64,000 nt of DNA from contig NZ_CP011254.1 of assembly GCF_001006005.1 (NCBI RefSeq), positions 1,116,001 to 1,180,000 on the forward strand, read 5' to 3'. This stretch comes from Serratia fonticola. GTDB taxonomy: Bacteria > Pseudomonadota > Gammaproteobacteria > Enterobacterales > Enterobacteriaceae. A model generated the notes under the pieces. The model did not search any database. It worked only from the letters and a program-made list of their open reading frames with translations, and was not told the origin of the DNA. The position numbers and the translations under genes are program-made. Numbering within the stretch: position 1 is the first letter of the stretch; every line of letters begins with the position of its first letter. Below, in pieces: positions 15,862 to 26,271 of the stretch.

Positions 15862-16028
15862 CCCCTCACCCTAACCCTCTCCCGAAGGGAGAGGGGACTG
15901 GAACGTGCTACAAATTAGCCCCTGCACACCACTCAGAGCCAGTTACCCAATCTTGGGGAAACCGTCCCACACCTGACCACAACGCTGAAGCAGCTCCCTC
16001 TCCCTGTGGGAGAGGGTTGGGGTGAGGG
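15862..16028. repeat. Composite inverted-repeat element, copy 2
   Basis: Same arms as the copy at 6963-7155 (CCCCTCACCCTAACCCTCTC at the left, GGGTTGGGGTGAGGG at the right) with a different centre. The right end lies 3 bp beyond the pmbA stop codon. Confidence 0.8.
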
Positions 16029-16031
16029 CTA

Positions 16032-17372
16032 TTACTGCCCTGCGATCTTCATTTCCGGCAGCAGCACGGAACCGCACTGGATATTGCTGCGCAGTTCGAT
16101 ATCGCTGCCGATGCTGACGATATTGCGCAGCATATCCTTCAGATTGCCAGCAATGGTGATCTCGCTGACTGGATACTGGATCTCACCGTTTTCTACCCAG
16201 AAGCCAGAAGCCCCACGTGAGTAATCGCCGGTAATCCCGCTGACGCCCTGCCCCATCAGTTCGGTGACCACCAGACCGGTGCCCAACTGTTTGAGCATGC
16301 CGGCAAAGTCATCGCCCTGACCGGCAATGCGCCAGTTATGGATCCCGCCCGCGTGGCCGGTGCTATGCAGCCCCAGTTTACGCGCGGCGTAGCTGGTCAG
16401 CAGCCAGGTTTCCAGCACGCCATCTTTGACGATGTCCCGGCGCTGGGTGCGTACGCCTTCGCTGTCGAACGGCGTAGAGGCCAACCCTTTCAGCAAGTGC
16501 GGATGTTCTTCAATGGTCATCCATTCCGGCAGGATCTGTTTACCCAACGAATCCAGCAGGAAGGTGGATTTGCGATAAACGCTGCTGCCGCTGATAGCAC
16601 CAACCAGGTGGCCAAACAGACCGGTAGCCACTTCTGAGGCGAACAGCACCGGCGCTTTCATGGTTGACAGCTTACGTGGGGAAAGACGTGCCAGCGTGCG
16701 GCGGGCACATTCCTGGCCAACCCACTCAGGGCTGGCCATATCGCCCATCGCCCGGCCAATGGTGTAAGCGTAATCCCGCTCCATATCGCCATCATGTTCG
16801 GCGATCACACAGCTGGAGAGCGAGTGACGGCTGGAGCAATAGCTTTGCAGCATGCCGTGGCTGTTGCCGAAGACCTTGATACCGTAATGGCTGTTGAAGC
16901 TGCCGCCTTCGGTATTGGTAATCCGCTTGTCGGCCGCCAGCGAAGCCTGCTCGGCCCGGGCAGCCAGCTCGATACCGCGTTCGGCATCCAGCTCGGTGGG
17001 GTGGAACAGGTCCAGATCCGGCGCGTCAAACGCCAGCAGATCTTTTTCCGCCGGGCCAGCGTGGGGATCTGGTGAAGTGTAACGAGCGATATCCAGCGCC
17101 GCCTGCACGGTGCGGGCAATGGCATCCGGATTAAGATCGGTGGAAGAGGCACTGCCTTTACGGTTTTGATAATAGACGGTAATGCCTAACGCGCCGTCGC
17201 TGTTGAATTCGACGTTCTCCACTTCGCCGAAGCGGGTGCTGACGCTGATACCGGTGGTTTTGCTCACGGCAACTTCTGCCGCATCGGAACCGGCTCGTGC
17301 CAGCTCCAGTGCCTGTGAAACGGCTTGTTCCAGCGCTTTGCGCTGCTCTGCAACTTGGGTGACTACTTTCAT
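16032..17372 (-). CDS. pmbA: PmbA/TldE metalloprotease subunit
   Basis: This 446-residue protein matches PmbA (TldE), the non-HExxxH partner of TldD, along its length. Examples are [20 protein letters not shown] near the N-terminus, [20 protein letters not shown] centrally and [11 protein letters not shown] at the end. TldD/TldE form a cytosolic heterodimeric protease that unfolds and degrades small peptides, matures microcin B17 and affects CcdA stability. Its partner tldD is also in this window at 50.3 kb. The start at 17372 agrees with the E. coli protein; an open extension of 22 codons upstream is AT-rich and unlikely. yjgA is divergent, as in E. coli. Confidence 0.95.
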   Translation of the reverse strand: MKVVTQVAEQRKALEQAVSQALELARAGSDAAEVAVSKTTGISVSTRFGEVENVEFNSDGALGITVYYQNRKGSASSTDLNPDAIARTVQAALDIARYTSPDPHAGPAEKDLLAFDAPDLDLFHPTELDAERGIELAARAEQASLAADKRITNTEGGSFNSHYGIKVFGNSHGMLQSYCSSRHSLSSCVIAEHDGDMERDYAYTIGRAMGDMASPEWVGQECARRTLARLSPRKLSTMKAPVLFASEVATGLFGHLVGAISGSSVYRKSTFLLDSLGKQILPEWMTIEEHPHLLKGLASTPFDSEGVRTQRRDIVKDGVLETWLLTSYAARKLGLHSTGHAGGIHNWRIAGQGDDFAGMLKQLGTGLVVTELMGQGVSGITGDYSRGASGFWVENGEIQYPVSEITIAGNLKDMLRNIVSIGSDIELRSNIQCGSVLLPEMKIAGQ

Positions 17373-17573
17373 CAATCGGCCATACTTAATCAGAAAATCG
17401 TTGAGAAAAGTGCCGTGTCGGCATGGTTTTGCGCGCAATAACGCGCCAAAATAATTTCAGGCTGCGCCCGCTGGCCACAGCCCGATGTACTTTTGAGTCT
17501 AACAGGAACCGCGTGGAATTTCGCATAAAGCCGGCAACCTGTTAGGATTAGCCTCTTTTTAACGGAGCCTACC

Positions 17574-18122
17574 ATGAACAAACAGCCTGAAGACTGGCTC
17601 GACGAAGTCCCGGAGAACGAAAACGAGGACGATGACGAGATTATCTGGGTCAGTAAAAGTGAAATTAAACGTGATGCCGAAGCGCTGAAAGACCTGGGAA
17701 CCGAACTGGTTGAACTGGGTAAAAACGCCTTGGAACGCATCCCGCTGGATGAAGATCTGCGTGCCGCCATCGAACTGGCGCAGAAGATCAAGAAAGAAGG
17801 CCGCCGCCGCCAGATCCAACTGATCGGCAAAATGCTGCGTGCTCGTGATGTCGAACCGATCCAGACCGCGCTCGACAAGCTGAAGAACCGCCATAACCAA
17901 CAGGTTTCGCTGTTCCACAAGCTGGAAGCGCTACGCGATCGCCTGGTAGCAGAAGGTGATGACGCGATCCCGTCCGTGCTGGATCTGTATCCACAGGCCG
18001 ATCGCCAGCAGTTGCGCGCCCTGATACGTAACGCGCAGAAAGAGCAGGCCGCTAACAAGCCGCCAAAATCATTCCGCCAAATCTTCCAGTACTTGCGAGA
18101 GCTGGCAGAGGCACAACAGTGA
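17574..18122 (+). CDS. yjgA: YjgA (DarP), ribosome-associated protein
   Basis: This 182-residue highly charged helical protein starts with the acidic run [20 protein letters not shown], followed by a [15 protein letters not shown] helix and the basic [14 protein letters not shown] segment. These are the marks of DarP/YjgA, which promotes late assembly of the 50S subunit. It is divergent from pmbA, an arrangement conserved in enterobacteria. The ATG at 17574 has GGAG eight bases upstream. A small hairpin follows the stop and overlaps the end of the convergent barstar gene. Confidence 0.94.
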   Translation: MNKQPEDWLDEVPENENEDDDEIIWVSKSEIKRDAEALKDLGTELVELGKNALERIPLDEDLRAAIELAQKIKKEGRRRQIQLIGKMLRARDVEPIQTALDKLKNRHNQQVSLFHKLEALRDRLVAEGDDAIPSVLDLYPQADRQQLRALIRNAQKEQAANKPPKSFRQIFQYLRELAEAQQ

Positions 18123-18155
18123 TCGTCAGCGGCATCGCTGCGGGATGGACCCCGT

Positions 18156-18455
18156 TCATCCCCGCTGATGCGTCGCTGTGCTGCTCGTTTCACGGATATT
18201 GAACCGCAGGTTGCCCTCCAGCTCTTCCTCCGCTTCTTCAAACAACAGAATAATGGCACCAAAGCGGCGTTTGCTGCGGGCGTTGAGATTGAGAAATTCA
18301 ATCTCGACCGGCAGGCTGATGTCGCCGGTCACCACGTCCCACAGCGCGTCCAGGTTGGCGCCAAATCCTTCACCCAGTGCAAACCGCTCGGCAAAGTGGC
18401 GATAGAACGCTGGCAAGTCCGCGATCTGGTTAAAATCGAACTCTATTTTTCCCAT
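18156..18455 (-). CDS. yhcO: Barstar-family RNase inhibitor (YhcO-like)
   Basis: This 99-residue acidic protein has the barstar layout: an N-terminal strand IEFDFNQI, the helix DLPAFYRHFAERFAL, GANLDALWDVVTG with the Asp/Trp-rich inhibitor surface, and the C-terminal EEAEEELEGNLRFNI. Barstars bind barnase-type RNases and plug the active site. The ATG at 18455 is chosen as it begins the domain; it starts 4 bp after the RNase stop codon, so both are one transcript. E. coli keeps a related gene (yhcO) without an adjacent RNase. Confidence 0.88.
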   Translation of the reverse strand: MGKIEFDFNQIADLPAFYRHFAERFALGEGFGANLDALWDVVTGDISLPVEIEFLNLNARSKRRFGAIILLFEEAEEELEGNLRFNIRETSSTATHQRG

Positions 18456-18459
18456 CGGC

Positions 18460-18909
18460 TCACTCCATCCGCATGAAGTTCTTATAATGGTCGCGCGTGA
18501 CATAAATCAGACCGTCACTGGAATACAACAGCCGATCGGCACCGCGTCGGCCGCATTGGTAGTTGATATCCGCTTCGCGCCATACCCGGTTGTTGGCGGT
18601 CGGTAACTGCCCTTCACGGTTGGAAAAACGGTCGCCACCAATGGCCTTGCCCGGCAATACCTTGCATAGATTACCGTCACGCGCATCCCAACCCTGCTCA
18701 CGAGCCTGTTTTTTGGTGATGTAGTAGTCAGGCAGACGCTGGTGCTGTTGCACATAGCTGACCACCCGCTGCTGCTGCGTCAGTTGTTCAATGCTCTCTG
18801 CCGCTGGGGGCGAATCATTGGTCAGTGCCCGATCGCCATCCCCCTGCAGCGCACTGAACCCTGCCACCAGCAAAGCAATCAACATCGCAATAAGCGTACG
18901 TTTATTCAT
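18460..18909 (-). CDS. Secreted or periplasmic barnase-family ribonuclease
   Basis: This 149-residue protein has an N-terminal hydrophobic segment (residues 5-20) and then the microbial guanyl-specific RNase domain: LPDYYITKKQA, KAIGGDRFSNREGQLP and YVTRDHYKNFMRM. The general base/acid residues E112, R126 and H141 have exactly the spacing of barnase E73, R87 and H102, so it should be an active RNA endonuclease. The barstar gene 4 bp downstream protects the cytosol. Whether the leader is cleaved or anchors the enzyme cannot be settled from sequence. A nutritional or competitive role are both possible. Confidence 0.9.
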   Translation of the reverse strand: MNKRTLIAMLIALLVAGFSALQGDGDRALTNDSPPAAESIEQLTQQQRVVSYVQQHQRLPDYYITKKQAREQGWDARDGNLCKVLPGKAIGGDRFSNREGQLPTANNRVWREADINYQCGRRGADRLLYSSDGLIYVTRDHYKNFMRME

Positions 18910-19115
18910 ACCGTCCCTGCATATATAGCAAAAATTAATGAATCAAAGATGACCAAGATGTAACCATTTCGCATCCAAAAGGCCTGACGCCCGAGCAAAA
19001 ACCGCAATTGATACGGAATTATTATGGTTTGTGAGGCCTTCCTGCATACATTTTAGCCCCCGTAGTCGGGGGACGTAAACCATGCAGTATAGCCTTTGGC
19101 GGGAAAGTGAAGATA

Positions 19116-21092
19116 TCAATCAATCAGCGCGTGACGGTAGCGATGCAGCATATCGGCCAGGCGTTTTACCGGCCCGGTGACGCTAAGCGGAGCGAGGTTA
19201 TCCACCAGCTTTTGTTGATATTCATTCATCTCTTTGAGTAACCGATCGTAGTAGTAAGCCCGCTTCACATCGTTCTTGGCGGTGACCACGTGGTCGGCGG
19301 TGCTGCGGATCTGCTTGTGGAACACCGAAAGCTCTTCCCGCTCCGGGATCTCGGTCATCTGCATCCGCTGGTGGGCAATAATCAGGTTGAGTGCCAACCG
19401 GTATTTGGCTATGTCGTTCGGGAACATCATCAGCAGCTGGTTCAGGCGCTGATAGAGCGCGGGCAGATGGTTTTCCTTACGGCGCGCCGCCTTGGTGGTC
19501 AACGCCGAAACGGCGCTGCTGACCAACTGATTCATCAACGTGCGGCCGGTGCGCTCACGTGAGGTATCACGGATCAGGAACAGCACGATCATCGCCACAA
19601 AGCAGCCGATAATCTGGCCGATGGCGCTGTCGATAAACGAGGAGACATGGAAACTCATCGGGTTGCTTAACACGATGATGTTAATAGTACTCGCCAGGGT
19701 GCCTAGCGATCCCAAACGGCGTTTCTGCACTTCGATCCCGATGACAAAGGACATGATACCCAGGCTCAGGCACAGCAAGAACATGCTTTGCTGGGTCTCT
19801 GGCAGAATAAACATATAAAACAGCGCACCGAGCGGCAATGCCACCAGCACGCCCAGCAAGAAGTCGAGCGCCATCATTTTTGGATTTGGCGTGCGCATCG
19901 CCAATGCGGTCACGACGGCGATCATCACCATACAGCCGCTGCCGGACGTCCAGCCGGTCCACAGCCAGAACAGGCAACCTATTGAGGTCGCCGCCCAGGC
20001 TCGCAGCCCGTTGATCATCGCATGGTGGCCTTCCGCCGACGGCCGCTTCACCACCACTTCCCCGGCCAGTATCTCGTTCTCTACCGCGTTGATACCGCTG
20101 TTGGTATGCACGCCTTTTGCCACCAGCAGATAGCGCGTCGCCGCGCCCACCCAGCCGGTGACCGTTTGCAGATGTTCATCGCTACGGTTGGTTGCCAACA
20201 CCTGGCGCACCAGCTTCAGGCGTTTATGCACTTCTTGCGCCGTTTCCGCCGGAACCATCAGCAGCTCGCGGATATTTTCCTTCACCGCATCCGGATGATT
20301 GAGCAAAATCAGATAGGTTTCACAGGCCTGGGTGATCAACGTCAGCGAAAGCGTATGCAGCGCATGCAAGCGGCTGTTGACCCGCTGCCAACGTGACGAC
20401 TCCAACATCAGGTTGCTACGCATCCCATTGATGGCGGTGGTGCTTTTTACCAGATCGCTCCAGGCACGGTCGATATCCTCTTTCCCGGCATCGCTAATAC
20501 ACATCTGCATCAGCTTGTACTGCCCCACCAGCAGCTTATCCACCGCACGATCGATATCCTGTTTGATCGAACGCGGAGAAAACAGCAGATCGGCCAGTAC
20601 CGCACTGAGAATACCGAGCACGATCTCGCTACAGCGCTCTACGGCGAACTGTGGCGCGTCCAACAGTGAGGTTGTGGTGTTTGTAGTGGCTGCGGAGGTG
20701 ACGATGATAATCAGCGCCGTGTAGCCCGCCAGCCCCCAGGCGTAGGAGTTCTCGACCTTCACCAACGAGGAGATCCAGGTACAGACTCCCAGCCAGACGC
20801 AGCACAGCATCAGCATCACCACCGGTGCACGCGCACAGGTGACGATAATCAGCAAGCCGACAAAACAGCCGATAAAGGTGCCGATGATACGCAGCCAGCC
20901 ACGATAGCGGATCGCGCCAGAGAAAGGTTCCCCCCCGGCGGCAAAGGCCGGGCCGGCAGCCACAATGGCCGCCGTCAGCACCGACCAGCGCGGGGTTTCC
21001 AGATTAAGGTGAAAACCGACAAACAGGGCGAAGACGATCGCAAAGCTGAGCTTGCAGGCAAACCGCAGCCGCAGAAAGGTTGGGCTGTTCAT
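19116..21092 (-). CDS. aaeB: AaeB aromatic carboxylic acid efflux pump subunit
   Basis: This 658-residue inner-membrane protein of the FUSC/aromatic acid exporter family has two blocks of five to six membrane segments (about residues 13-175 and 365-485), each followed by a long cytosolic helical region. E. coli AaeB with AaeA exports p-hydroxybenzoate and related acids as a metabolic relief valve. The length is close to the E. coli protein (655). Its ATG overlaps the aaeA stop by 1 bp. The order aaeX-aaeA-aaeB downstream of divergent aaeR is conserved. Confidence 0.95.
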   Translation of the reverse strand: MNSPTFLRLRFACKLSFAIVFALFVGFHLNLETPRWSVLTAAIVAAGPAFAAGGEPFSGAIRYRGWLRIIGTFIGCFVGLLIIVTCARAPVVMLMLCCVWLGVCTWISSLVKVENSYAWGLAGYTALIIIVTSAATTNTTTSLLDAPQFAVERCSEIVLGILSAVLADLLFSPRSIKQDIDRAVDKLLVGQYKLMQMCISDAGKEDIDRAWSDLVKSTTAINGMRSNLMLESSRWQRVNSRLHALHTLSLTLITQACETYLILLNHPDAVKENIRELLMVPAETAQEVHKRLKLVRQVLATNRSDEHLQTVTGWVGAATRYLLVAKGVHTNSGINAVENEILAGEVVVKRPSAEGHHAMINGLRAWAATSIGCLFWLWTGWTSGSGCMVMIAVVTALAMRTPNPKMMALDFLLGVLVALPLGALFYMFILPETQQSMFLLCLSLGIMSFVIGIEVQKRRLGSLGTLASTINIIVLSNPMSFHVSSFIDSAIGQIIGCFVAMIVLFLIRDTSRERTGRTLMNQLVSSAVSALTTKAARRKENHLPALYQRLNQLLMMFPNDIAKYRLALNLIIAHQRMQMTEIPEREELSVFHKQIRSTADHVVTAKNDVKRAYYYDRLLKEMNEYQQKLVDNLAPLSVTGPVKRLADMLHRYRHALID

Positions 21093-22027
21093 TAGCCGAA
21101 CTCACGCAACCGATGCATCAGCCGGATAAACGGCGAACCGCTGTCGATGCTACGATCGTTCTTGCCAGTAATGACCACGGTCGCAGTGGTGCCCGCCGGG
21201 TAAGAGTGTTGCTGATCTTTCTCATCGAGGATGATTTTTACCGGTACGCGCTGTGCCAGACGCACCCACTCCAGGTTGCTGTCGATCGACGCCAGCCCCT
21301 TGCTGTTTGGGGTACTGCTGCTGTTGTTCACCGCCGCAGCCAGGCTATCGACGGTGCCGTGCATAATGCGGTTGCTACCCAGCGGGGTGATCTCGGCACG
21401 ATCGCCTTTGTTCAGCCCTTCAAGCTTGGTTTCTTCCAGATAGGCGATGACATAGAAACTGTTTTTCTTCACCAGCGCCACCGCCGTAGAACCACGGGTG
21501 ATAAATTCCCCCGCGTGGACGTTCAGGTTGGTGACCCAACCGTCTGCTGGCGCACGCACCGTGGTCCGTTCCAGATCCAGCTGCGCCAGATCGCGCACGG
21601 CGATCGCCTTGGCCAACTGATGCTGCACGGTTTGCAGCACGTTATTGGATTGGTCGATCTCTTCTTGTGACATCGCCTGGATCCCCAAGCGTACACGGCG
21701 GCCCGCTTCACGCTTCTTCTCGGCCGCCAGCGTCTGATAATAGGCCACATCGGCGTTGGCTTCGGCCAGTGCCTGTTGGTAACGTGGCTGGTCGATCACC
21801 ATCAGGATCTGGCCCTGTTTCACCAGTTGGTTGTCGGTGATCGGCACGTCGGTCAGCAAGCCGCTGACGTCAGGAGCAATCGCCACCACGTCGGCGGTGA
21901 ATTTGGCATCACGCGTCCACGGCGATTGGGTGTAAAACGCCCAGGCCTTGAACACGGCGATGGCCGCCAGCAGGACCAGCAGCAAGGTGATGGCAATGCG
22001 GAGTATTTTTAATGATAGAGTTTTCAC
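21092..22027 (-). CDS. aaeA: AaeA membrane fusion subunit of the aromatic acid efflux pump
   Basis: This 311-residue HlyD-type periplasmic adaptor has one N-terminal membrane helix (about 8-28), a biotinyl-lipoyl-like half [19 protein letters not shown], a coiled-coil hairpin (about 95-160) and the second half [18 protein letters not shown]. It links AaeB to an outer-membrane channel, probably TolC. It lies 7 bp after aaeX. The close match to E. coli AaeA in length (310) and order makes the call secure. Confidence 0.95.
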   Translation of the reverse strand: MKTLSLKILRIAITLLLVLLAAIAVFKAWAFYTQSPWTRDAKFTADVVAIAPDVSGLLTDVPITDNQLVKQGQILMVIDQPRYQQALAEANADVAYYQTLAAEKKREAGRRVRLGIQAMSQEEIDQSNNVLQTVQHQLAKAIAVRDLAQLDLERTTVRAPADGWVTNLNVHAGEFITRGSTAVALVKKNSFYVIAYLEETKLEGLNKGDRAEITPLGSNRIMHGTVDSLAAAVNNSSSTPNSKGLASIDSNLEWVRLAQRVPVKIILDEKDQQHSYPAGTTATVVITGKNDRSIDSGSPFIRLMHRLREFG

Positions 22028-22034
22028 AACAGCC

Positions 22035-22238
22035 TCAAACGAAAAGACACGAAATCAGATAAAACAAACAGCAATACAGCGCGGTATTGAACAGCGCCGG
22101 ATGCCAGACAAAATCGTAAATCCCGGTCGGCTGCAACAGGCGGCGTATGACGAAGAACAGGGCCAACGACGCTAACAGCTCAAAAAATACCGGTGGGAAC
22201 GACAGTCCAAAAATGACCATAACCGGAAGCAAACTCAT
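22035..22238 (-). CDS. aaeX: AaeX small membrane protein
   Basis: This 67-residue protein has two hydrophobic segments and the conserved middle [20 protein letters not shown], almost identical to E. coli AaeX (DUF1656 family). Its role in the efflux system is not known. The ATG at 22238 follows AAGGAAAAAGTG; an immediately preceding in-frame GTG is ignored. It is the first gene of the aae operon, so the promoter lies in the 326-bp gap to aaeR. Confidence 0.92.
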   Translation of the reverse strand: MSLLPVMVIFGLSFPPVFFELLASLALFFVIRRLLQPTGIYDFVWHPALFNTALYCCLFYLISCLFV

Positions 22239-22530
22239 CACTTTTTCCTTAATTGTTTACTACACCGGGGTTTTCCCTGCTGATTTCACATTCCATTTAC
22301 ATTCTAGCGCACGGACGCCAAACGTTAAGATCTGGTAGTTGACCAGGCCATAAACCTGAAAAAGGGTTAAGCTAACAGCAGGCTTCCGCGAGAGGGAATG
22401 TATGGATAACCGGAGGGATCGTGCGGCCACGGCAGTATACCGCGGCATAGCTGACCACGCTCAAGCGTTCAGAAGATCTTTACACCCGACGCGTTATATT
22501 AGCCTGCTTACTATCAACTCATCTATAATC

Positions 22531-22546
22531 TGTGATCTAAATCACT
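22531..22546. promoter_or_regulatory. CRP-like site just upstream of aaeR
   Basis: TGTGATCTAAATCACT matches TGTGA-N6-TCACA at nine of ten positions. It ends only 18 bp before the aaeR start codon, a position that suggests repression of aaeR or action on the divergent aaeX promoter. The rest of the divergent gap (22239-22530) shows no other clear element. Confidence 0.5.
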
Positions 22547-22564
22547 TTTAAGCCAGAGTGAACA

Positions 22565-23476
22565 ATGGAAAGACTAAAACGGATGTCCGTGTTTGCCAAA
22601 GTCGTTGAATGTGGGTCATTTACCGCGGCGGCACGCCAGCTCGACATGAGTGTTTCATCCATCAGCCAGACAGTGTCCAAACTGGAAAATGATCTACAGG
22701 TGAAGCTGCTTAACCGCAGCACGCGCAGTATCGGCCTGACCGAAGCCGGTAAAATCTACTATCAAGGCTGCCGCCGCATGTTGCAGGAAGCCGCCGAGGT
22801 CCATGAGCAGCTCTATGCGTTGAACAATACGCCCATCGGTACGCTGCGCATCGGCAGCTCCTCCACTATGGCGCAAAACGTCCTGGCGACCATGACCGCC
22901 GACATGCTGCAAGAATATCCTGGCTTGACGGTTAATCTGGTCACCGGCATTCCGGCCCCAGATCTGATTGCCGACGGCCTGGACGTGGTGATCCGCACCG
23001 GCGAACTGCAGGACTCGAGCCTGTTTTCCAAACGCCTGGGCTCGATGCCGATGGTGGTCTGCGCCGCCAAAAGCTACCTGACTCAACACGGGACACCGCA
23101 AAAACCAGCGGATATGGTGAATTTTTCCTGGTTGGAATACAGCGTACGGCCAGACAGTGAGTTTGAACTGATGGCTCCCGAAGGCATCAGCACGCGTATT
23201 TCCCCGCAGGGGCGCTTCGTGACCAACGATTCACAAACCATGATCCGTTGGCTCAAGGCCGGGGCCGGGATTGCCTATGCGCCATTGATGTGGGTCATCG
23301 AAGAGATCAAACGCGGCGAGATTGAGATCCTGTTCAAGCGCTACCATTCAGAACCCCGCCCGGTTTACGCACTGTACACCGAGAAGGACAAGCTGCCGCT
23401 CAAGGTACAGGTGTGTATCAATTACCTGACGGAATACTTTAAACGTGTGGCGGAAGTGTATCAGGGCTATCGCTGA
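22565..23476 (+). CDS. aaeR: AaeR, LysR-type regulator of the aae operon
   Basis: This 303-residue LysR-type protein has the N-terminal winged HTH at residues 1-60 (MERLKRMSVFAKVVE, SFTAAARQLDMSVSSISQTV) and a periplasmic-binding-like effector domain thereafter. E. coli AaeR activates aaeXAB in response to aromatic carboxylic acids. The divergent arrangement with aaeX is conserved. In E. coli tldD follows aaeR directly; here about 26 kb of accessory DNA lies between them. Its stop is followed by a strong hairpin. Confidence 0.94.
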   Translation: MERLKRMSVFAKVVECGSFTAAARQLDMSVSSISQTVSKLENDLQVKLLNRSTRSIGLTEAGKIYYQGCRRMLQEAAEVHEQLYALNNTPIGTLRIGSSSTMAQNVLATMTADMLQEYPGLTVNLVTGIPAPDLIADGLDVVIRTGELQDSSLFSKRLGSMPMVVCAAKSYLTQHGTPQKPADMVNFSWLEYSVRPDSEFELMAPEGISTRISPQGRFVTNDSQTMIRWLKAGAGIAYAPLMWVIEEIKRGEIEILFKRYHSEPRPVYALYTEKDKLPLKVQVCINYLTEYFKRVAEVYQGYR

Positions 23477-23489
23477 GGCTCCCCTTTAT

Positions 23490-23509
23490 CCCTGGAGTTC
23501 ACTCCAGGG
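23490..23509 (+). terminator. aaeR terminator hairpin
   Basis: CCCTGGAG / CTCCAGGG stem with a TTCA loop, 14 bp beyond the aaeR stop. No clean T-tract follows. Confidence 0.6.
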
Positions 23510-23884
23510 TAATCAGTTTGCTCTAGCTGATATATAGCGTTTACTGCTATAAAACCGGTTACTCATTTTATTAATGCTGATTATCGAAAGTATTTACCTT
23601 CATTTGATTCCTATTCTCTACTGAGAACTCTGCTGTATTCATTCGGATTAACCGATCGATTATGCGGAAATTTCCGCCAGAGCTGCGGGTAATAAACCAC
23701 CGCGATAATTGTTTGAAGCATATCCTGCCAATTCAACCCAAATGCCCATTCTGCTAGCGCTTTCGCGTGCTTGCTTACGCCCCTGCGGGTGTGATTTATT
23801 GATGAATTGGCGCGGGTGCGCCCAATTATCATTATTGCCATAAATAATAAAAACCAGGCTTCATTATTCATTATAGGAATCACC
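23510..23884. other. 375-bp non-coding region before the amidase gene
   Basis: No convincing gene here; the minus-strand open frame is low-complexity and overlaps the amidase start. A bulged hairpin AATTGGCGC / GCGCCCAATT (23804-23826) lies about 60 bp before the amidase start and may be part of its 5' leader. I recognise no riboswitch. Confidence 0.4.
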
Positions 23885-24787
23885 ATGGAAAAGATCTCAC
23901 GTACGCACGTGGTATATGCCATGTCGCGCGATAACGCCCCTGTGGCCACCGTTGCCAGCGGTAGCGACGTTTGTTTTGAAACCTGTGACTGCTTCGAAGA
24001 TCAAATCGCCTCCGAACAGGCCGCCTTCACCGAACTGGACTGGAGCCGCATCAATCCGGCTACCGGGCCGGTTTACGTGCAGGATGCGAATCCCGGCGAT
24101 GTATTACGGGTAGAGATTAAACGTATTACTCCAACCAGCCATCAGGCGGTCATGGTCACCGCTCCGGGCCTGGGCGTCATTGGCGATGAGATTCAACAGC
24201 CTCAGATCCGCACAGTGCCGCTGGAAGACGGCTTCGCACTGCTGCCCGGCGGCGTTCGTTGGCCGTTAAAGCCGATGATCGGCGTGATTGGCGTCGCCCC
24301 AGCCGAAGAGCCGGTCTCCTGCGGTACACCAGATGCCCACGGCGGCAACATGGACTGCAAAATCATCACCGAAGGCTGCACGCTGTGGCTGCCGGTTAAC
24401 GTTCCCGGTGCGCTGTTTGCGCTCGGCGATCTTCATGCCGCAATGGGCGATGGTGAAGTCTCGGTATGCGGGCTGGAAATTCCCGGCGAAGTGGTGGTGA
24501 ACCTGAGCGTAGTCAAAAACCGCGCGCTGCCAACCCCGATGATGAGCACCGCCGATACGCTATATACCCTGGCATCCGCCAAAACGCTGGACGAGGCGGC
24601 CGAATTGGCAACGCGCAATATGGCGCACTTCGTGGCGGACTATAGCCAAGTCTCGCTGGCCGACGCCATCAATCTACTGAGCATCACCGGCGATCTGCAA
24701 ATCTGTCAGGTGGTTGATCCGCTGAAAACCTGCCGTTTCGCACTGCCACGCAGCGTTGCCGAGCAGTTAAACCTCCAGCTGGATTAG
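23885..24787 (+). CDS. Acetamidase/formamidase family protein
   Basis: This 300-residue protein belongs to the FmdA/AmdA family, which hydrolyses formamide or acetamide to ammonia and the acid. Visible family marks include GPVYVQDANPGDVLRVEI, the Cys-rich GTPDAHGGNMDCK segment, LGDLHAAMGDGEVSVCGLE and MADTLYTL-like C-terminal motifs. The start at 23885 follows AGGAATCACC; the longer frame from 23807 lacks a ribosome site. An APC-type permease starts 10 bp after the stop, so both form an operon. Use of a small amide or a related amino compound as nitrogen source is inferred. Confidence 0.88.
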   Translation: MEKISRTHVVYAMSRDNAPVATVASGSDVCFETCDCFEDQIASEQAAFTELDWSRINPATGPVYVQDANPGDVLRVEIKRITPTSHQAVMVTAPGLGVIGDEIQQPQIRTVPLEDGFALLPGGVRWPLKPMIGVIGVAPAEEPVSCGTPDAHGGNMDCKIITEGCTLWLPVNVPGALFALGDLHAAMGDGEVSVCGLEIPGEVVVNLSVVKNRALPTPMMSTADTLYTLASAKTLDEAAELATRNMAHFVADYSQVSLADAINLLSITGDLQICQVVDPLKTCRFALPRSVAEQLNLQLD

Positions 24788-24797
24788 GGATAGCGCC

Positions 24798-26141
24798 ATG
24801 TCTGTAGAACAATTTGGTTATAAGCAGGAACTGCACCGCACCCTCACCCTGAAAGATCTGGTGATTTACGGCATGATCTTTATGGTGCCGATTGCGCCAT
24901 TTGGCGTGTTTGGCTATGTGTGGGAAGGCGCACAGGGCATGGTGGCGCTGGCCTATCTGATCGGTATGGTGGCGATGTTCTTCACCGCCATGAGCTACTG
25001 GTCAATGTCCCGCGCTTTCCCGGTTTCCGGCTCGGTCTATGCCTATGCCCAGCGCGGCATCCATGAAACCGTCGGCTTCTTTGCTGGCTGGCTGATCCTG
25101 CTCGATTACATCCTGGTGCCGTCCTTGCTGTATATCGTCAGCGCGGCAGCGCTCGGCCCGATCCTGCCAGAAGTACCCGCCTGGGCGTGGATCGTGACCT
25201 TTATCGTGATCAACAGCGCGATCAACCTGGTGGGGATCCAGTTTACCGCCAAGGCCAACCGCTACATTCTGGTGGCGGAGATCGTGATCCTGACCATCTT
25301 TGTGGTGATGGGCCTGACGGCGCTCTATTCCGGCGAAGGTGCCGGTGGTCTGACGCTGAACCCGCTCTACAACGCCGAGAAATTCAGCTTGCCGCTGGTA
25401 ATGGGTGCGGTGTCGATTGCAGTGCTGTCGTTCCTGGGTTTTGACGGTATTTCAACGCTGTCCGAAGAGAGCAAAGGCGGGGCCGATGCCGTGGGGAAAG
25501 CCTCGCTGTATGCGCTGCTGTTGGTAGGGTCGCTGTTTATTCTGCAAACCTGGATTGCCGCCGATCTGGCTGCAGGCCAAAACTTCACTAACCTGGATAC
25601 CGCGTTCTACGATACCGCCAACCTGGCGGGCGGCTCCGGATTAAAGCAGGCCACCATCTGGGCGACAGCACTCTCCTGGGGGATCGCCAATGCGTTAGTC
25701 GCGCAGGCCGCCATCTCCCGCATTCTGTTCGCCATGGGGCGTGACCGCCAATTGCCGAAAATCCTGGCCAAGGTGCATCCACGCTTTAAAACCCCTTACG
25801 TCAGCACCCTGCTGGTCGCGGTGATTTCCCTCGGTTCCGGGCTGTACTTCAACGGCAGCATCGACAACCTGAGCCGGTTGGTCAACTTCGGGGCGCTGAT
25901 GGGCTTTTTGATCCTGCACCTATCGGTAATTAACCACTACATCATCCGCCAGAAATCCAAGGCCTGGGTAAAACACCTGCTGTTCCCGCTGGTCGGCCTG
26001 TCGATCATCGCCTTTGTGCTGTACGAGATGGATATCGAAGCCAAGATCCTCGGCCTTAGCTGGCTGGCGATCGGCATCGTGTATTACTTTGTGCTGCGTG
26101 TAGTGCTGAAGAGAGAGCCGGTGCTGAAGCTGGAGGACTAA
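24798..26141 (+). CDS. APC-superfamily amino acid/amine permease
   Basis: This 447-residue integral membrane protein has about twelve hydrophobic segments. It has the APC start LTLKDLVIYGMIFMVPIAPF, the FTAMSYWSMSRAFPVSGSVY signature of helix 3, and the FLGFDGISTLSEES loop conserved in PuuP-like and related permeases. It probably imports the substrate of the adjacent amidase-family enzyme by proton symport. It is followed by a clear terminator, separating it from the nucleoside hydrolase. Specificity cannot be read from the sequence. Confidence 0.9.
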   Translation: MSVEQFGYKQELHRTLTLKDLVIYGMIFMVPIAPFGVFGYVWEGAQGMVALAYLIGMVAMFFTAMSYWSMSRAFPVSGSVYAYAQRGIHETVGFFAGWLILLDYILVPSLLYIVSAAALGPILPEVPAWAWIVTFIVINSAINLVGIQFTAKANRYILVAEIVILTIFVVMGLTALYSGEGAGGLTLNPLYNAEKFSLPLVMGAVSIAVLSFLGFDGISTLSEESKGGADAVGKASLYALLLVGSLFILQTWIAADLAAGQNFTNLDTAFYDTANLAGGSGLKQATIWATALSWGIANALVAQAAISRILFAMGRDRQLPKILAKVHPRFKTPYVSTLLVAVISLGSGLYFNGSIDNLSRLVNFGALMGFLILHLSVINHYIIRQKSKAWVKHLLFPLVGLSIIAFVLYEMDIEAKILGLSWLAIGIVYYFVLRVVLKREPVLKLED

Positions 26142-26147
26142 GCCAGC

Positions 26148-26172
26148 AATCTGCCCCTTCTGGGGCAGATTT
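26148..26172 (+). terminator. Terminator after the permease gene
   Basis: AATCTGCCCC / GGGGCAGATTT stem with a short CTT loop, starting 7 bp beyond the stop and ending in a T-rich stretch. Confidence 0.75.
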
Positions 26173-26271
26173 ATCCAATCCTTTGATGACGTTAACAAAA
26201 CGGCCCGCTGGTCATACACCTCTGCCCGCCTCTAGGTTATGCTCGAAAAAAAACGTGCATCAGGAAAAATC

